Assembly (NCBI RefSeq): GCF_001509485.1
Contig: NZ_LLZI01000002.1
Span: 44,449 to 108,448, forward strand
Length of the DNA stretch: 64,000 nt
DNA from: Streptomyces sp. NRRL F-4489
GTDB taxonomy: Bacteria; Actinomycetota; Actinomycetes; Streptomycetales; Streptomycetaceae
Direction: 5' to 3'
Shown: piece after piece, positions 43,908 to 52,793 of the stretch
How the letters are laid out: every line of letters starts with the position of its first letter
How positions within the stretch are numbered: position 1 is the stretch's first letter
The notes under the pieces: generated by a model
Told to the model about the DNA's origin: nothing
Database searches by the model: none
Seen by the model: the letters and a program-made list of their open reading frames with translations, nothing else
Program-made: the position numbers and the translations under genes

Positions 43908-44513
43908 ATGACGGACCCTGTGACGCTGGACGTCGAGGGCGCGATCGGCGAATTCGACGAGAAGCGAGCCGAGAACGCCGTACGCGAGCTGCTGATCGCG
44001 GTGGGCGAGGACCCGGACCGCGAGGGACTGCTGGAGACGCCGGCGCGGGTGGCCCGGGCGTACAGGGAGCTCTTCGCCGGCCTGTGGCAGAAGCCCGAGG
44101 ACGTCCTGACCACCACCTTCGACCTCGGGCATGACGAGATGGTGCTGGTCAAGGACATCGAGGTGGTCTCGAACTGCGAGCACCACCTGGTGCCGTTCGT
44201 CGGCGTGGCGCACGTCGGCTACATCCCGTCCAGCGACGGGAAGATCACCGGGCTGTCGAAGCTGGCCCGGCTGGTGGACGTGTTCGCCCGGCGCCCGCAG
44301 GTCCAGGAGCGGCTGACCACCCAGATAGCCGACTCGCTGATGAACATCCTGGAGCCGCGCGGGGTGATCGTGGTCATCGAGTGCGAGCACATGTGCATGA
44401 CGATGCGCGGGGTGCGCAAGCCGGGCGCCAAGACCACCACCTCGGCGGTGCGCGGCCAGCTGCGCGATGCGGCGACGCGGGCCGAGGCGATGAGCCTGAT
44501 CCTGGCGCGCTGA
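43908..44513 (+). CDS. folE: GTP cyclohydrolase I
   Basis: The 201-residue enzyme has zinc ligands in NCEHHLVPF (C, H) and [10 protein letters not shown], and the GTP-binding [15 protein letters not shown]. It converts GTP to dihydroneopterin triphosphate, the first folate step. Start ATG 43908 has GGAAGGAA upstream. It belongs with folP, folB and folK downstream, although an esterase gene on the other strand and a membrane protein gene intervene. Confidence 0.96.
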   Translation: MTDPVTLDVEGAIGEFDEKRAENAVRELLIAVGEDPDREGLLETPARVARAYRELFAGLWQKPEDVLTTTFDLGHDEMVLVKDIEVVSNCEHHLVPFVGVAHVGYIPSSDGKITGLSKLARLVDVFARRPQVQERLTTQIADSLMNILEPRGVIVVIECEHMCMTMRGVRKPGAKTTTSAVRGQLRDAATRAEAMSLILAR

Positions 44514-44556
44514 GCGGAGCGCTGCCTTCCGGGCCCCGGCCCGGCTTGCGGAACGG

Positions 44557-44601
44557 CAGCGGCCCGGGGCCCCGTGGTGCAACCGGGGCCCCGGGCCGCT
44601 G
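44557..44601. terminator. 18-bp perfect stem between folE and esterase gene
   Basis: CAGCGGCCCGGGGCCCCG (44557-44574) pairs exactly with 44584-44601 around a 9-nt loop, between convergent genes. No T-run; probably a bidirectional terminator or a roadblock. Confidence 0.7.
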
Positions 44602-44645
44602 CACCGGGACGTGCGGGTGGGCGCCGCGGGCGCCCGGTGGCGTGC

Positions 44646-45761
44646 TCAGACCTTCAGGTGGCCGCCGAGCCACTCCAGGGCGGCCGGGATCTCCCGGCGC
44701 CAGGTGTTGAAGTTGTGGCCGCCGCTGTCGAGGATGATCGACGCGACGGAGGCCGGCGACTTGGTCTGCTCGATGAAGCGCAGGGTGTTCTTGTAGTTGC
44801 CCTCGCCGTGCCGGCTGCTGGTGACCAGGAGGTTCACCGGCGCGGCGGGCAGGTGCTTCTGCCGCCACAGCAGATCGTTCTCCCGCTTGAGCTGGGCGCT
44901 GCCGCCGAAGAGGTCGCCGGTGGTGGCGTCGATCGGGGCCTTGTAGTCGCCGGAGAGGGAGACGGCGGTGGAGTACGAGCCGGGGTTGCGCATGGTCAGC
45001 TTCAGCGCGCAGTAGCCGCCGGTGGAGTCGCCCATGATGCCCCAGCTCTTGGCGTCCCGGCCGACGCGGTACTCACCGCTGATGTCATGGCGCAGGTCGT
45101 GCGCGAAGAACGTCTCGGTCTGCGGGCCGTTGGGTATGTCCACGCACTCCGTGTCGCGCGGCGGGGCGACCGTGGGGCGCATCATGACCAGCACGGTCGG
45201 CTGGATGCGGCGGTCCTGGAGCAGCGTGAACTGGGTCTGCGGGTAGTGCAGCTTCTTGTACAGCGCCTCGGCGGTGCCGGGGTAGCCGGTGAGGACCACG
45301 GCCGCCGGGAACTTCTTGTGCGCGTACCGCTTCTGGAAGTACTGCGGGGGCAGGTAGACGTACGCCGGGCTGGCGATCTTGGACTTCTCGCCGCGGATCA
45401 GGACCTTGTCCAGCCGGCCGGCCACCGCCGGCACCGAGGCGCCCTGGATGCTCAGGCGCTCGGTGCCCAGCATCTTGAGGTTGGTGCCGTTCGGACCGGT
45501 CTTGTAGTGCGTGACGACGCCCGGCTCCTGCTCCTGGCCGAAGAGGTCGGCCCAGGAGGCGTAGAAGCCGAAGGTGTTGTTGGCGAAGAGGCCGATCGCC
45601 GCGAAGAGCGAGAGCTGCGTGGCGAAGAGCAGTCCGATCCGGCCGAGCACCGCGCGCCAGTTGCCCTTGGACAGCCGCGGCCACAGCCAGATGGTGAGGA
45701 CGAACAGCGCCACCGCGACGAGTACGGCAAGAAGCAGCACTTTCTTGCTGGTGAGACCCAT
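44646..45761 (-). CDS. membrane-anchored alpha/beta-hydrolase esterase (Ag85-like fold)
   Basis: The 371-residue protein has two N-terminal helices (about 7-28 and 41-61) and an extracytoplasmic esterase domain. Nucleophile S246 sits in GDSTGG, and the C-terminal GGHNFNTW should supply the histidine. The fold resembles esterase D and the mycolyltransferase (antigen 85) group. Streptomyces has no mycolates, so a lipid or exported ester substrate is possible; none is identified. ATG 45761 has GAAAG upstream. It is divergent from the DUF2156 gene at 45902. Confidence 0.85.
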   Translation of the reverse strand: MGLTSKKVLLLAVLVAVALFVLTIWLWPRLSKGNWRAVLGRIGLLFATQLSLFAAIGLFANNTFGFYASWADLFGQEQEPGVVTHYKTGPNGTNLKMLGTERLSIQGASVPAVAGRLDKVLIRGEKSKIASPAYVYLPPQYFQKRYAHKKFPAAVVLTGYPGTAEALYKKLHYPQTQFTLLQDRRIQPTVLVMMRPTVAPPRDTECVDIPNGPQTETFFAHDLRHDISGEYRVGRDAKSWGIMGDSTGGYCALKLTMRNPGSYSTAVSLSGDYKAPIDATTGDLFGGSAQLKRENDLLWRQKHLPAAPVNLLVTSSRHGEGNYKNTLRFIEQTKSPASVASIILDSGGHNFNTWRREIPAALEWLGGHLKV

Positions 45762-45901
45762 GTCGTGCTTTCTTCCGGGCGGCCGGGCCATCCGGACCGC
45801 AAGTGGAACCCCGAGCCCTGCGACGCCGTCATACAGGGCGCAAAAGTCCAGATGCTGCGACTAGGCTCGCACGTTCTCTCGACCGGGGCGACGGGAAAGT
45901 G

Positions 45902-47743
45902 ATGTCTGACAGGCTAGATGGCGAAAAGTCGGAGAAGGTTGCGTGGTCTGCGCCACGCTGGCTCCGCGGGCCGCGGCCCTCGTCGGTACCGGGGCTGGTG
46001 GGGACGGCCGGAGTCGTCGTCGGCCTGCTGAATCTGGTCGCCGGCCTCTTCCCGCGCTTCCGGCACAGCCGGGTGCACGCGGTGGCCGAGGTGCTGCCGG
46101 GCGCGGTGAGCCCGCTGGCGGCCTCCGCGTCCCTGGTGGTGGGGATCCTGCTGCTCCTGCTGGCCCACGGGCTCAAGCGGCGCAAGCGGCGGGCCTGGGT
46201 GGCGGCGGTGGCGCTGCTGCCGGTGGGCATCGCCGCGCAGCTGGTGTACCGGCACTCGGTGGTCGGGGCGGTGCTGTCGCTGGTGCTGCTGGCGTTCCTG
46301 CTGCGGCACCGCAAGGAGTTCGCGGCGCTGCCCGATCCGCGCAGCCGCTGGAAGGCGCTGGCCAACCTCGTCGTGCTGGGCGGGGTCAGTTTCGGCCTCG
46401 GCCTGGTGATCGTCAGCTCGCATCCGCACAAGACCATCGGCTCGCCGTCGTTCGGTGAGCGCGTCGAGCACGTGCTGTGGGGGCTCTTCGGCTTCGAGGG
46501 GCCGGTTTCGTACACCGGCGGTGTGGACTACACCGTCGGCTACTCGCTCGGCGCGCTGGGCCTGCTGACCGTGGCCACCACCGCGTACCTCGCCTTCCGG
46601 CCGGAGCACCCGGTGGCGCGGCTGACGGACGAGGACGAGCGGCGGCTGCGGGAGCTGCTGGACCGGCACGGCGCCCGGGACTCGCTGGGCTACTTCGCGC
46701 TGCGGCGGGACAAGAGCGCGGTGTTCTCGCCGACCGGCAAGGCCGCGGTCTGCTACCGCGTGATCTCCGGGGTGATGCTGGCCAGCGGCGACCCGATAGG
46801 GGATGTCGAGGCGTGGCCGGGCGCGATCGAGCGGTTCATGGAGGAGGCCAGGGCGCACTCCTGGACCCCGGCCGTCACCGGCTGCAGCGAGACCGGCGGC
46901 CAGGTCTGGACCCGGGAGACCGGGATGGACGCCCTGGAGCTGGGCGACGAGGCGATCGTGGACGTCGCGGACTTCACGCTGTCCGGGCGGGCGATGCGGA
47001 ACGTCCGGCAGATGGTCAAGCGCATCGAGCGCAACGGCTACACCACGCGGGTGCGGCGGGTACGCGACCTCGACCCGGAGGAGCTGGACCGGATCCAGCG
47101 GGCGGCGAACGCCTGGCGGGACACCGACACCGAGCGCGGCTTCTCGATGGCGCTGGGCCGGATCGACGCCGGGGCGGACGGCGACGCGGTGATCGCCACC
47201 GCGCACCAGGCGCCCGCCGAGGGCGATGAGCCGGGCCCGTTCGGCGATCTGAAGGCGATGCAGCACTTCGTCCCCTGGGGCCGCGACGGCATCTCGCTGG
47301 AGCTGATGCGGCGCGACCGCGCCGCCGACCCGGGCATGAACGAGCTGCTGATCGTGGCGGCGCTGCAGGCCGCGCCGGAGCTGGACATCGCGCGGGTGTC
47401 GCTGAACTTCGCGGTCTTCCGCTCGTCCCTGGAGCGCGGCGAGAAGCTGGGCGCCGGGCCGGTGCTGCGGGTCTGGCGCGGGACGCTGATCTTCCTGTCC
47501 CGGTGGTACCAGATCGAGTCGCTGTACAAGTTCAACGACAAGTTCCAGCCGCGCTGGGAGCCGCGTTTCGTGGTCTTCCGCAACAGCCGAGACATCCCGC
47601 GGATCGGGCTGGCGACGCTCCAGGCCGAGGGCTATCTGGAGCTGCCGCGGGTGCTGCGCCGCCGGAAGGCCGCCTCGCGGCCGTGCGCGCACGTGGACGA
47701 GGCGGTGGAGGCCGCCGCCGGGTCCCTGGAGAAGGTGGCGTAA
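45902..47743 (+). CDS. DUF2156 membrane protein (phosphatidylglycerol lysyltransferase-like)
   Basis: The 613-residue protein has about six N-terminal helices (about 35-230) and a C-terminal double-GNAT domain (about 260-590) typical of DUF2156, with SWTPAVTGCSETGG and LEKLGAGPVLRVWRG-like segments. MprF-type relatives add lysine or other amino acids to phosphatidylglycerol, making the membrane less anionic. There is no aminoacyl-tRNA synthetase domain, unlike LysX. Catalysis is inferred from the fold. It is divergent from the esterase gene and could act with it on envelope lipids. Confidence 0.82.
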   Translation: MSDRLDGEKSEKVAWSAPRWLRGPRPSSVPGLVGTAGVVVGLLNLVAGLFPRFRHSRVHAVAEVLPGAVSPLAASASLVVGILLLLLAHGLKRRKRRAWVAAVALLPVGIAAQLVYRHSVVGAVLSLVLLAFLLRHRKEFAALPDPRSRWKALANLVVLGGVSFGLGLVIVSSHPHKTIGSPSFGERVEHVLWGLFGFEGPVSYTGGVDYTVGYSLGALGLLTVATTAYLAFRPEHPVARLTDEDERRLRELLDRHGARDSLGYFALRRDKSAVFSPTGKAAVCYRVISGVMLASGDPIGDVEAWPGAIERFMEEARAHSWTPAVTGCSETGGQVWTRETGMDALELGDEAIVDVADFTLSGRAMRNVRQMVKRIERNGYTTRVRRVRDLDPEELDRIQRAANAWRDTDTERGFSMALGRIDAGADGDAVIATAHQAPAEGDEPGPFGDLKAMQHFVPWGRDGISLELMRRDRAADPGMNELLIVAALQAAPELDIARVSLNFAVFRSSLERGEKLGAGPVLRVWRGTLIFLSRWYQIESLYKFNDKFQPRWEPRFVVFRNSRDIPRIGLATLQAEGYLELPRVLRRRKAASRPCAHVDEAVEAAAGSLEKVA

Positions 47744-47853
47744 CGGGCGGTGCGACGGGCCGCCGGGGTGCTGCGCCGGGGCGGCCCGGGCGGGGCGTCC
47801 GCCCAGTCGGCGGCGGCAATCCGGCCGGTCGGCACACGGCCTACGCTGGTGCC

Positions 47854-48786
47854 ATGAGTACGTTGCGCGGCCGGGTGGCCGGACTGCCGGACTGGGACCG
47901 CTGCGCGGTGATGGGCGTGGTGAACGTCACGCCCGATTCGTTCTCCGACGGCGGTGAGTGGTTCGATCCGGAGCTGGCCGTCAAGCACGGTCTGGACCTG
48001 GTGGCCCAGGGGGCCGACATGGTCGACGTCGGCGGCGAGTCGACCCGCCCCGGCGCGGCCCGGGTGGACGAGGCCGAGGAGCTGCGCCGGGTCGTCCCCG
48101 TGGTGCGCGAACTGGCCGCGGCGGGCGTGGTGGTGTCCGTCGACACCATGCGGGCGTCGGTCGCCGAGCAGGCCGTGCAGGCCGGGGCGCGGCTGGTCAA
48201 CGACGTCAGCGGGGGCCTGGCCGACCCGGCGATGGTGCCGGTGGTCGCCGCCCACCACGTCCCGCTGGTGGTGATGCACTGGCGCGGCCAGTCCATCGAC
48301 ATGAACAACCGCGCGGTCTACGCGGACGTGGTCGGCGAGGTGGTGGACGAGCTGGCGCGCAGTATGGAGCGCGCGGTGGCCGGCGGGGTGGACCCGGACC
48401 GGATCGTGATCGACCCGGGCCTGGGCTTCGCCAAGAACGCCGAGCACGACCTGGCGCTGATCGCCCAGCTGGGCCGGCTGCGGTCGCTGGGCCGGCCGCT
48501 GCTGGTGGCCGCTTCGAGGAAACGGTTCCTGGGCAGGGTGCTGGCAGGCGGCGAGGGTGCCGCTCCACCGCCGGCCCGGGAGCGGGATGCCGCCACGGCG
48601 GCGGTGTCGGCGATCGTGGCGCGAGAGGGGGCCTGGGCGGTGCGGGTACATGAGGTCAGGGCGAGCGCGGACGCGGTGCGGGTGGCCCGCGCCGTGGAGC
48701 AGGCGGCGCGGGCGGCCGGGGGCGCCGGGTCGCCCGGCGCGCGGCCGGCGGGCGCCGCGGCGGCGACGGCGACGGGGACGACGTGA
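47854..48786 (+). CDS. folP: dihydropteroate synthase
   Basis: The 310-residue enzyme has VMGVVNVTPDSFSDGG and DVGGESTRPGA, and LVAASRKRFLGRVL near the C-terminus. It joins 6-hydroxymethyl-dihydropterin diphosphate and p-aminobenzoate to dihydropteroate, the sulfonamide target. A Gly/Ala-rich tail follows the TIM barrel. Its stop overlaps the GTG of the NTF2-like gene, so they are coupled. Confidence 0.95.
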   Translation: MSTLRGRVAGLPDWDRCAVMGVVNVTPDSFSDGGEWFDPELAVKHGLDLVAQGADMVDVGGESTRPGAARVDEAEELRRVVPVVRELAAAGVVVSVDTMRASVAEQAVQAGARLVNDVSGGLADPAMVPVVAAHHVPLVVMHWRGQSIDMNNRAVYADVVGEVVDELARSMERAVAGGVDPDRIVIDPGLGFAKNAEHDLALIAQLGRLRSLGRPLLVAASRKRFLGRVLAGGEGAAPPPARERDAATAAVSAIVAREGAWAVRVHEVRASADAVRVARAVEQAARAAGGAGSPGARPAGAAAATATGTT

Positions 48787-49247
48787 GCGGCCTGGGCCCG
48801 CGGACGGACATCGAACTGGTCGAGGAGGCCAACACCGCGCTGTACGAGACCATCGAGCGCGGCGACCACGAGGCGCTGTCCGCGATGTGGCTGGACGGCC
48901 AGGTGAGCGTGGTGCACCCGGGGTGGCCGGTGCTGCGCGGGCGCGGTGAGGTGCTCCGGTCGTACGCGCTGATCATGGCGAACACCGAGTACATCCAGTT
49001 CTTCCTGACGGATGTGGAGATCGACGTCATCGGGGACACCGCGCTGGTGACGTGCACGGAGAACATCCTCAGCGGCGGCCCGGCGGAGGACGACGGCTCG
49101 GTGGGGCCGCTGATCGGCCAGCTGGTGGTGGCGACGAACGTCTTCCGGCGCACGGAGGACGGCTGGCGGGTCTGGTCGCACCACGGCTCGCCGGTGCTGG
49201 CGGACCGGGAGGACGAGGACGAGGAGGACGAGGGGGAGGAGGAGTAG
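48783..49247 (+). CDS. NTF2/SnoaL-like protein
   Basis: The 154-residue protein has a cone-shaped SnoaL/NTF2 fold (VEEANTALYETIERGDHEALSAMWLDGQVSVVHPGWPVLRGRGEVLRSYA) with a strongly acidic C-terminal tail (DREDEDEEDEGEEE). Known relatives bind or act on small molecules, but no reaction is apparent. The GTG start overlaps the folP stop by 4 bp, so it is translationally coupled. Folate operons do not normally include such a protein; a binding or regulatory role for pterins is speculation. Confidence 0.88.
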   Translation: MSGLGPRTDIELVEEANTALYETIERGDHEALSAMWLDGQVSVVHPGWPVLRGRGEVLRSYALIMANTEYIQFFLTDVEIDVIGDTALVTCTENILSGGPAEDDGSVGPLIGQLVVATNVFRRTEDGWRVWSHHGSPVLADREDEDEEDEGEEE

Positions 49248-49696
49248 GGCGGGGGCCGGTCGGCCGGGCCGCCCCTGGGGCGCGCGGCCTGCCTCGTGCG
49301 CGTTTCCGCGTGGCCCTCCGCTCCCTCTCGTCCCAGTCCTCGGACATGTGAGTGGATTCACAAGCGCCGCCGGCCGGGGCCGGGCCGGGTGGCGCCCGGC
49401 GTCAGCGGGCCGGCCGGAGCGCACCCGTTCGAGCCAAGTGCGGTACGGGTAGGGGTGGGGCGGGCGAGCGCGGGTAGGACGCCGCGCGGACGATCTCCCA
49501 CGCTCTGCCGGGCTGCCCGCGCGACGCGGCCTAGCAGGGGAACGGGGCCTTGTCCATAGCCCCCATGGGCGAGTGCTGTCGGTGCTCGCAGGTAGATTCG
49601 AATGGGGCAGAGTCGCCGGCCGCGTCCGGCGGGCTGCCCGGAATCCGACGAAACAGTGGCGCCGCGGGTGCCGCCGGACCAGTGGGAGTGATTCGC
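49248..49696. other. 449-bp gap upstream of folB
   Basis: Long for this region. The right part has a possible -10-like TAGATT near 49593 and the folB ribosome site GGGAG at 49684-49688. No reliable protein is read here; open frames lack family features. Confidence 0.5.
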
Positions 49697-50056
49697 GTGG
49701 ATCGTGTCGCGCTGCGTGGGCTGAAGGCCAGAGGGCACCACGGGGTGTTCCCCCGGGAGCGCGAGGAAGGCCAGACCTTCATCGTCGACCTGGTGCTCGG
49801 CCTGGACACCCGCCCGGCGGCGGCCACCGACGATCTCGCGAAGACCGTCCACTACGGCATCGTCGCCGAGGAGGTGGTGGCCGTCGTCGAGGGCGAGCCC
49901 GTCGACCTCATCGAGACCCTGGCGGAGCGCATCGCCGACCAGTGCCTGAAGCACGAGGGGGTGCAGGAGGTCGAGGTGGTGGTCCACAAGCCGGACGCAC
50001 CGATCACCGTCCCCTTCGATGACGTGACCATCACCATCACTCGGAGCCGAGTATGA
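49697..50056 (+). CDS. folB: dihydroneopterin aldolase
   Basis: The 119-residue enzyme begins VDRVALRGLKARGHHGVFPREREEGQTFIVDL and carries the family E and K residues. It cleaves dihydroneopterin to 6-hydroxymethyl-dihydropterin and glycolaldehyde. GTG 49697 with GGGAG 9 nt upstream is preferred. ATGA overlap with folK indicates coupling. Confidence 0.95.
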   Translation: MDRVALRGLKARGHHGVFPREREEGQTFIVDLVLGLDTRPAAATDDLAKTVHYGIVAEEVVAVVEGEPVDLIETLAERIADQCLKHEGVQEVEVVVHKPDAPITVPFDDVTITITRSRV

Positions 50057-50673
50057 AAACGACCCGCCATCCGGCCCCCGCCACCGCCCACGACCCGACC
50101 GTCCAGCCGGTGCCCGCCTCCGTGGTGGAGCAGGTGGACGCGGCCGATGTCACGCTCTCCAACCCCAAGCGCGCGGTGATCTCGCTGGGCAGCAACCTCG
50201 GCAACCGCCTGGAGACCCTCCAGGGCGCCGTGGACGCGCTGGAGGACACCCCCGGCGTACGGGTCAAGGCGGTCTCCCCGGTCTACGAGACCGAGCCGTG
50301 GGGCGTCGAGCCGGGCTCCCAGCCCTCGTACTTCAACGCCGTGGTGCTGATCAAGACGACCCTGCCGCCGGAGTCCCTGCTGGAGCGCGGGCACGCCATC
50401 GAGGAAGCCTTCAAGCGGGTCCGCGACGAGCGCTGGGGGCCGCGCACCATCGACGTCGACATCGTCGCCTATCAGGGCGTCGTCTCGGACGACCCGCTGC
50501 TGACGCTGCCCCACCCGCGCGCCCACGAGCGGGCGTTCGTCCTGGTGCCGTGGCACGACATCGACCCGGAGGCGGAGGTTCCGGGCCGCGGCGCGGTGGC
50601 CGCGCTGCTCGACTCCCTCGGCAGCACGGGCGTGGCGCCCCGCGCCGATCTGGAACTCCGGCTGCCCGAGTAG
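50053..50673 (+). CDS. folK: HPPK, 2-amino-4-hydroxy-6-hydroxymethyldihydropteridine diphosphokinase
   Basis: The 206-residue enzyme has LGSNLGNR, VYETEPWG and RWGPRTIDVDIVAYQG, which carry the Asp pair binding Mg-ATP. It makes the diphosphate used by FolP. A 35-residue N-terminal extension is present. ATGA overlap with folB. Downstream is the DUF3180 gene, a typical Streptomyces neighbour. Confidence 0.95.
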   Translation: MKTTRHPAPATAHDPTVQPVPASVVEQVDAADVTLSNPKRAVISLGSNLGNRLETLQGAVDALEDTPGVRVKAVSPVYETEPWGVEPGSQPSYFNAVVLIKTTLPPESLLERGHAIEEAFKRVRDERWGPRTIDVDIVAYQGVVSDDPLLTLPHPRAHERAFVLVPWHDIDPEAEVPGRGAVAALLDSLGSTGVAPRADLELRLPE

Positions 50674-50888
50674 TCGTTAGGGTTGCGGGCCGGACGCGCA
50701 CGGTGGCGGTGCGCCGGGGACGCCCGCGGCGCCGAAGTGCTGATGTACTGGCGCGTGGACGTCCGCGGTGACGCGCCCCAAGGGTGCGCGGCCGGACGGA
50801 CACGGCGGCCGCGCGGACCGGTGCGGCCGGGAGCAGACACGGTCATCGCGGCGCCGGTGGCCGGGACGGCGCGAGGGGCGATCGCTCG

Positions 50889-51374
50889 GTGAAGCAGCTA
50901 CGGATCAAGGTCCTGGCCGGACTCTTCGTGGTGGCCGGGATCCTGGCCTGGGCGGGCGCCCGGCTGTGGGACTCCTTCGGCACCCTGCCCGGTGTGCCGG
51001 TGGCGGCGCCGATCGTGCTGGCGGTGATCGCCGTGGTGCTGGCCGCCACCGCGCTCTCGCTGCGGGCCCGGCTGCGCGCCCAGCGCGAGCGGCGGCCCGG
51101 CGCGAAGGGCGTCGATCCGCTGGTGGCCGCCCGGGCGGTGGTCTTCGGCCAGGCGAGCGCGCTGGTGGCGTCGCTGGTCGCCGGGCTGTACGGCGGCGTC
51201 GGGGTCTTCCTGCTGACGTCCGGGGTGGACGACGCGCGCCGCGCGCAGGCGGTCTACGCCGGGCTGTCGGTGCTGGCCGGCGCGGGCGTGGTCGCCGCGG
51301 CGATCTTCCTGGAGCGGGTGTGCAAGCTGCCGGAGGACGACGAGGGGGAGGGGCCGGGGGCGGCGCGGGCTTAG
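50889..51374 (+). CDS. DUF3180 membrane protein
   Basis: The 161-residue protein has four hydrophobic segments (about 5-24, 38-58, 84-106 and 118-144), matching DUF3180, whose genes commonly follow folK in actinomycetes. Function is unknown. GTG 50889 gives MKQLRIKVLAGLFVVAG. The acidic tail (LPEDDEGEGPG) is cytoplasmic. Confidence 0.85.
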   Translation: MKQLRIKVLAGLFVVAGILAWAGARLWDSFGTLPGVPVAAPIVLAVIAVVLAATALSLRARLRAQRERRPGAKGVDPLVAARAVVFGQASALVASLVAGLYGGVGVFLLTSGVDDARRAQAVYAGLSVLAGAGVVAAAIFLERVCKLPEDDEGEGPGAARA

Positions 51375-51458
51375 GGGTTTCGGGGGCGGGTGCGGCGTCG
51401 CCGGCCCCGGGGCGCGCGGGGCTCGCCCCGGGGCCACGGCCCGGCGCCGTACCGCCCG

Positions 51459-52634
51459 TCAGGCGCCCGTGCTCGGGACGGAGTCGAGGGCGACCTCCTC
51501 GCGCGGGAGGTCGGTGGCGTCCGCGGCGGTGGCGCGGCGCAGGGCGCCGTGCAGGCCGGCCGGGGTGAGGACCCCCAGGTAGCGGTCGCCGTCGAGGACC
51601 GCGAGCCAGCCCGCGTCGTGCTGGAGCAGCGTGCTCAGGGCCTGCCGCAGCGGGGCGCCGAGCGGCAGCGCGGCGGTCATCGGGCGGGCCAGCGCGCGGA
51701 CGGGCGCGGACCGGTCCGCGCCGGGGGCGGTGAGCGCGTCGGCCGCCACCCAGCCGTACGGCGCGCCGCCGGCGTCCAGGACGACGGCCCAGGGGGCGCC
51801 GGCGGTGTCCAGAGTGGCCGCGGCCCGTTCGGCCGGGTCGTCGGCGCGGACCACCGGCGGCTCCTCGAGGTCGGCGGCCTCGACGGGGGTGACCGCGAGC
51901 CGCTTCAGACCGCGGTCGGCGCCGACGAACTCCGCGGTGTACGGGGTCGCGGGGGCGCCCAGGACGGTCGCCGGGGTGTCCAACTGCTCTATGCGCCCGG
52001 CGCCGTAGACGGCGATGCGGTCGCCGAGCCGGACCGCCTCCTCGATGTCGTGGGTGACGAACAGCACCGTCTTGTGGAGCGTGGACTGCAGCCGCAGGAA
52101 CTCGTTCTGGAGGTGCTCGCGGACCACCGGGTCGACCGCGCCGAACGGCTCGTCCATCAGCAGTACGGGCGGGTCGGCGGCGAGCGCGCGGGCCACGCCG
52201 ACGCGCTGGCGCTGGCCGCCGGAGAGCTGGTCCGGATAGCGGTCGCCGTGGACGGCGGGGTCCAGGCCGACCAGGTCGAGGAGTTCGGCGGCGCGGGCGC
52301 GGGCCTGCTTGCGGGGGCGGCCGAGGAGGTGCGGGACGGTGGCGGTGTTGTCCAGCACGGTCTTGTGGGGGAAGAGCCCGACCTGCTGGATGACGTAGCC
52401 GATGCGGCGGCGGAGTTCGACCGGATCGGCGGCGGCTATGTCCTCGCCGTCGAGCAGGATCCGGCCGCTGGTGGGCTCGATGAGCCGGTTCACCATCTTC
52501 ATCGTGGTCGTCTTGCCGCAGCCGGACGGGCCGACGAGGGTGATGAGTTCGCCCTCGGCGACCTCGAAGGAGAGGTCGTCGACGGCGGTGGTGCCGTCGG
52601 CGTAGCGCTTGGTGACGTGCTCGAAGCGGATCAT
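51459..52634 (-). CDS. OpuC-type ABC transporter ATP-binding protein
   Basis: The 391-residue ATPase has Walker A GPSGCGKTT, the Q-loop IQQVGLFPH, signature LSGGQRQR, Walker B VLLMDEP, and a C-terminal pair of CBS-like repeats (about 250-390). CBS modules in OpuA/OpuC sense ionic strength. It would drive uptake of glycine betaine, choline or carnitine with the two permeases and binding protein encoded divergently. ATG 52634 has GGGGG upstream. Opposite orientation from its partner genes is unusual. Confidence 0.92.
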   Translation of the reverse strand: MIRFEHVTKRYADGTTAVDDLSFEVAEGELITLVGPSGCGKTTTMKMVNRLIEPTSGRILLDGEDIAAADPVELRRRIGYVIQQVGLFPHKTVLDNTATVPHLLGRPRKQARARAAELLDLVGLDPAVHGDRYPDQLSGGQRQRVGVARALAADPPVLLMDEPFGAVDPVVREHLQNEFLRLQSTLHKTVLFVTHDIEEAVRLGDRIAVYGAGRIEQLDTPATVLGAPATPYTAEFVGADRGLKRLAVTPVEAADLEEPPVVRADDPAERAAATLDTAGAPWAVVLDAGGAPYGWVAADALTAPGADRSAPVRALARPMTAALPLGAPLRQALSTLLQHDAGWLAVLDGDRYLGVLTPAGLHGALRRATAADATDLPREEVALDSVPSTGA

Positions 52635-52793
52635 GAATTCCCCCAGTGTGGACGGGCCCATTGTGTACGCGCCGTGCGCGGATGCCGTGAACGCGGTGTT
52701 GCGGCTGGAGGGCGGGCCGAGGTGATTGTCAGTGGTGGGGGTTAGGGTCGCAGACAGTCACCACGGTATCGGCGAGCGGGGGAGGTGACGGCG

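Noticed and set aside
49573..50022. 149-residue plus-strand frame overlapping folB
   Set aside because: It covers folB in another frame and shows no family sequence; folB in its own frame is complete.
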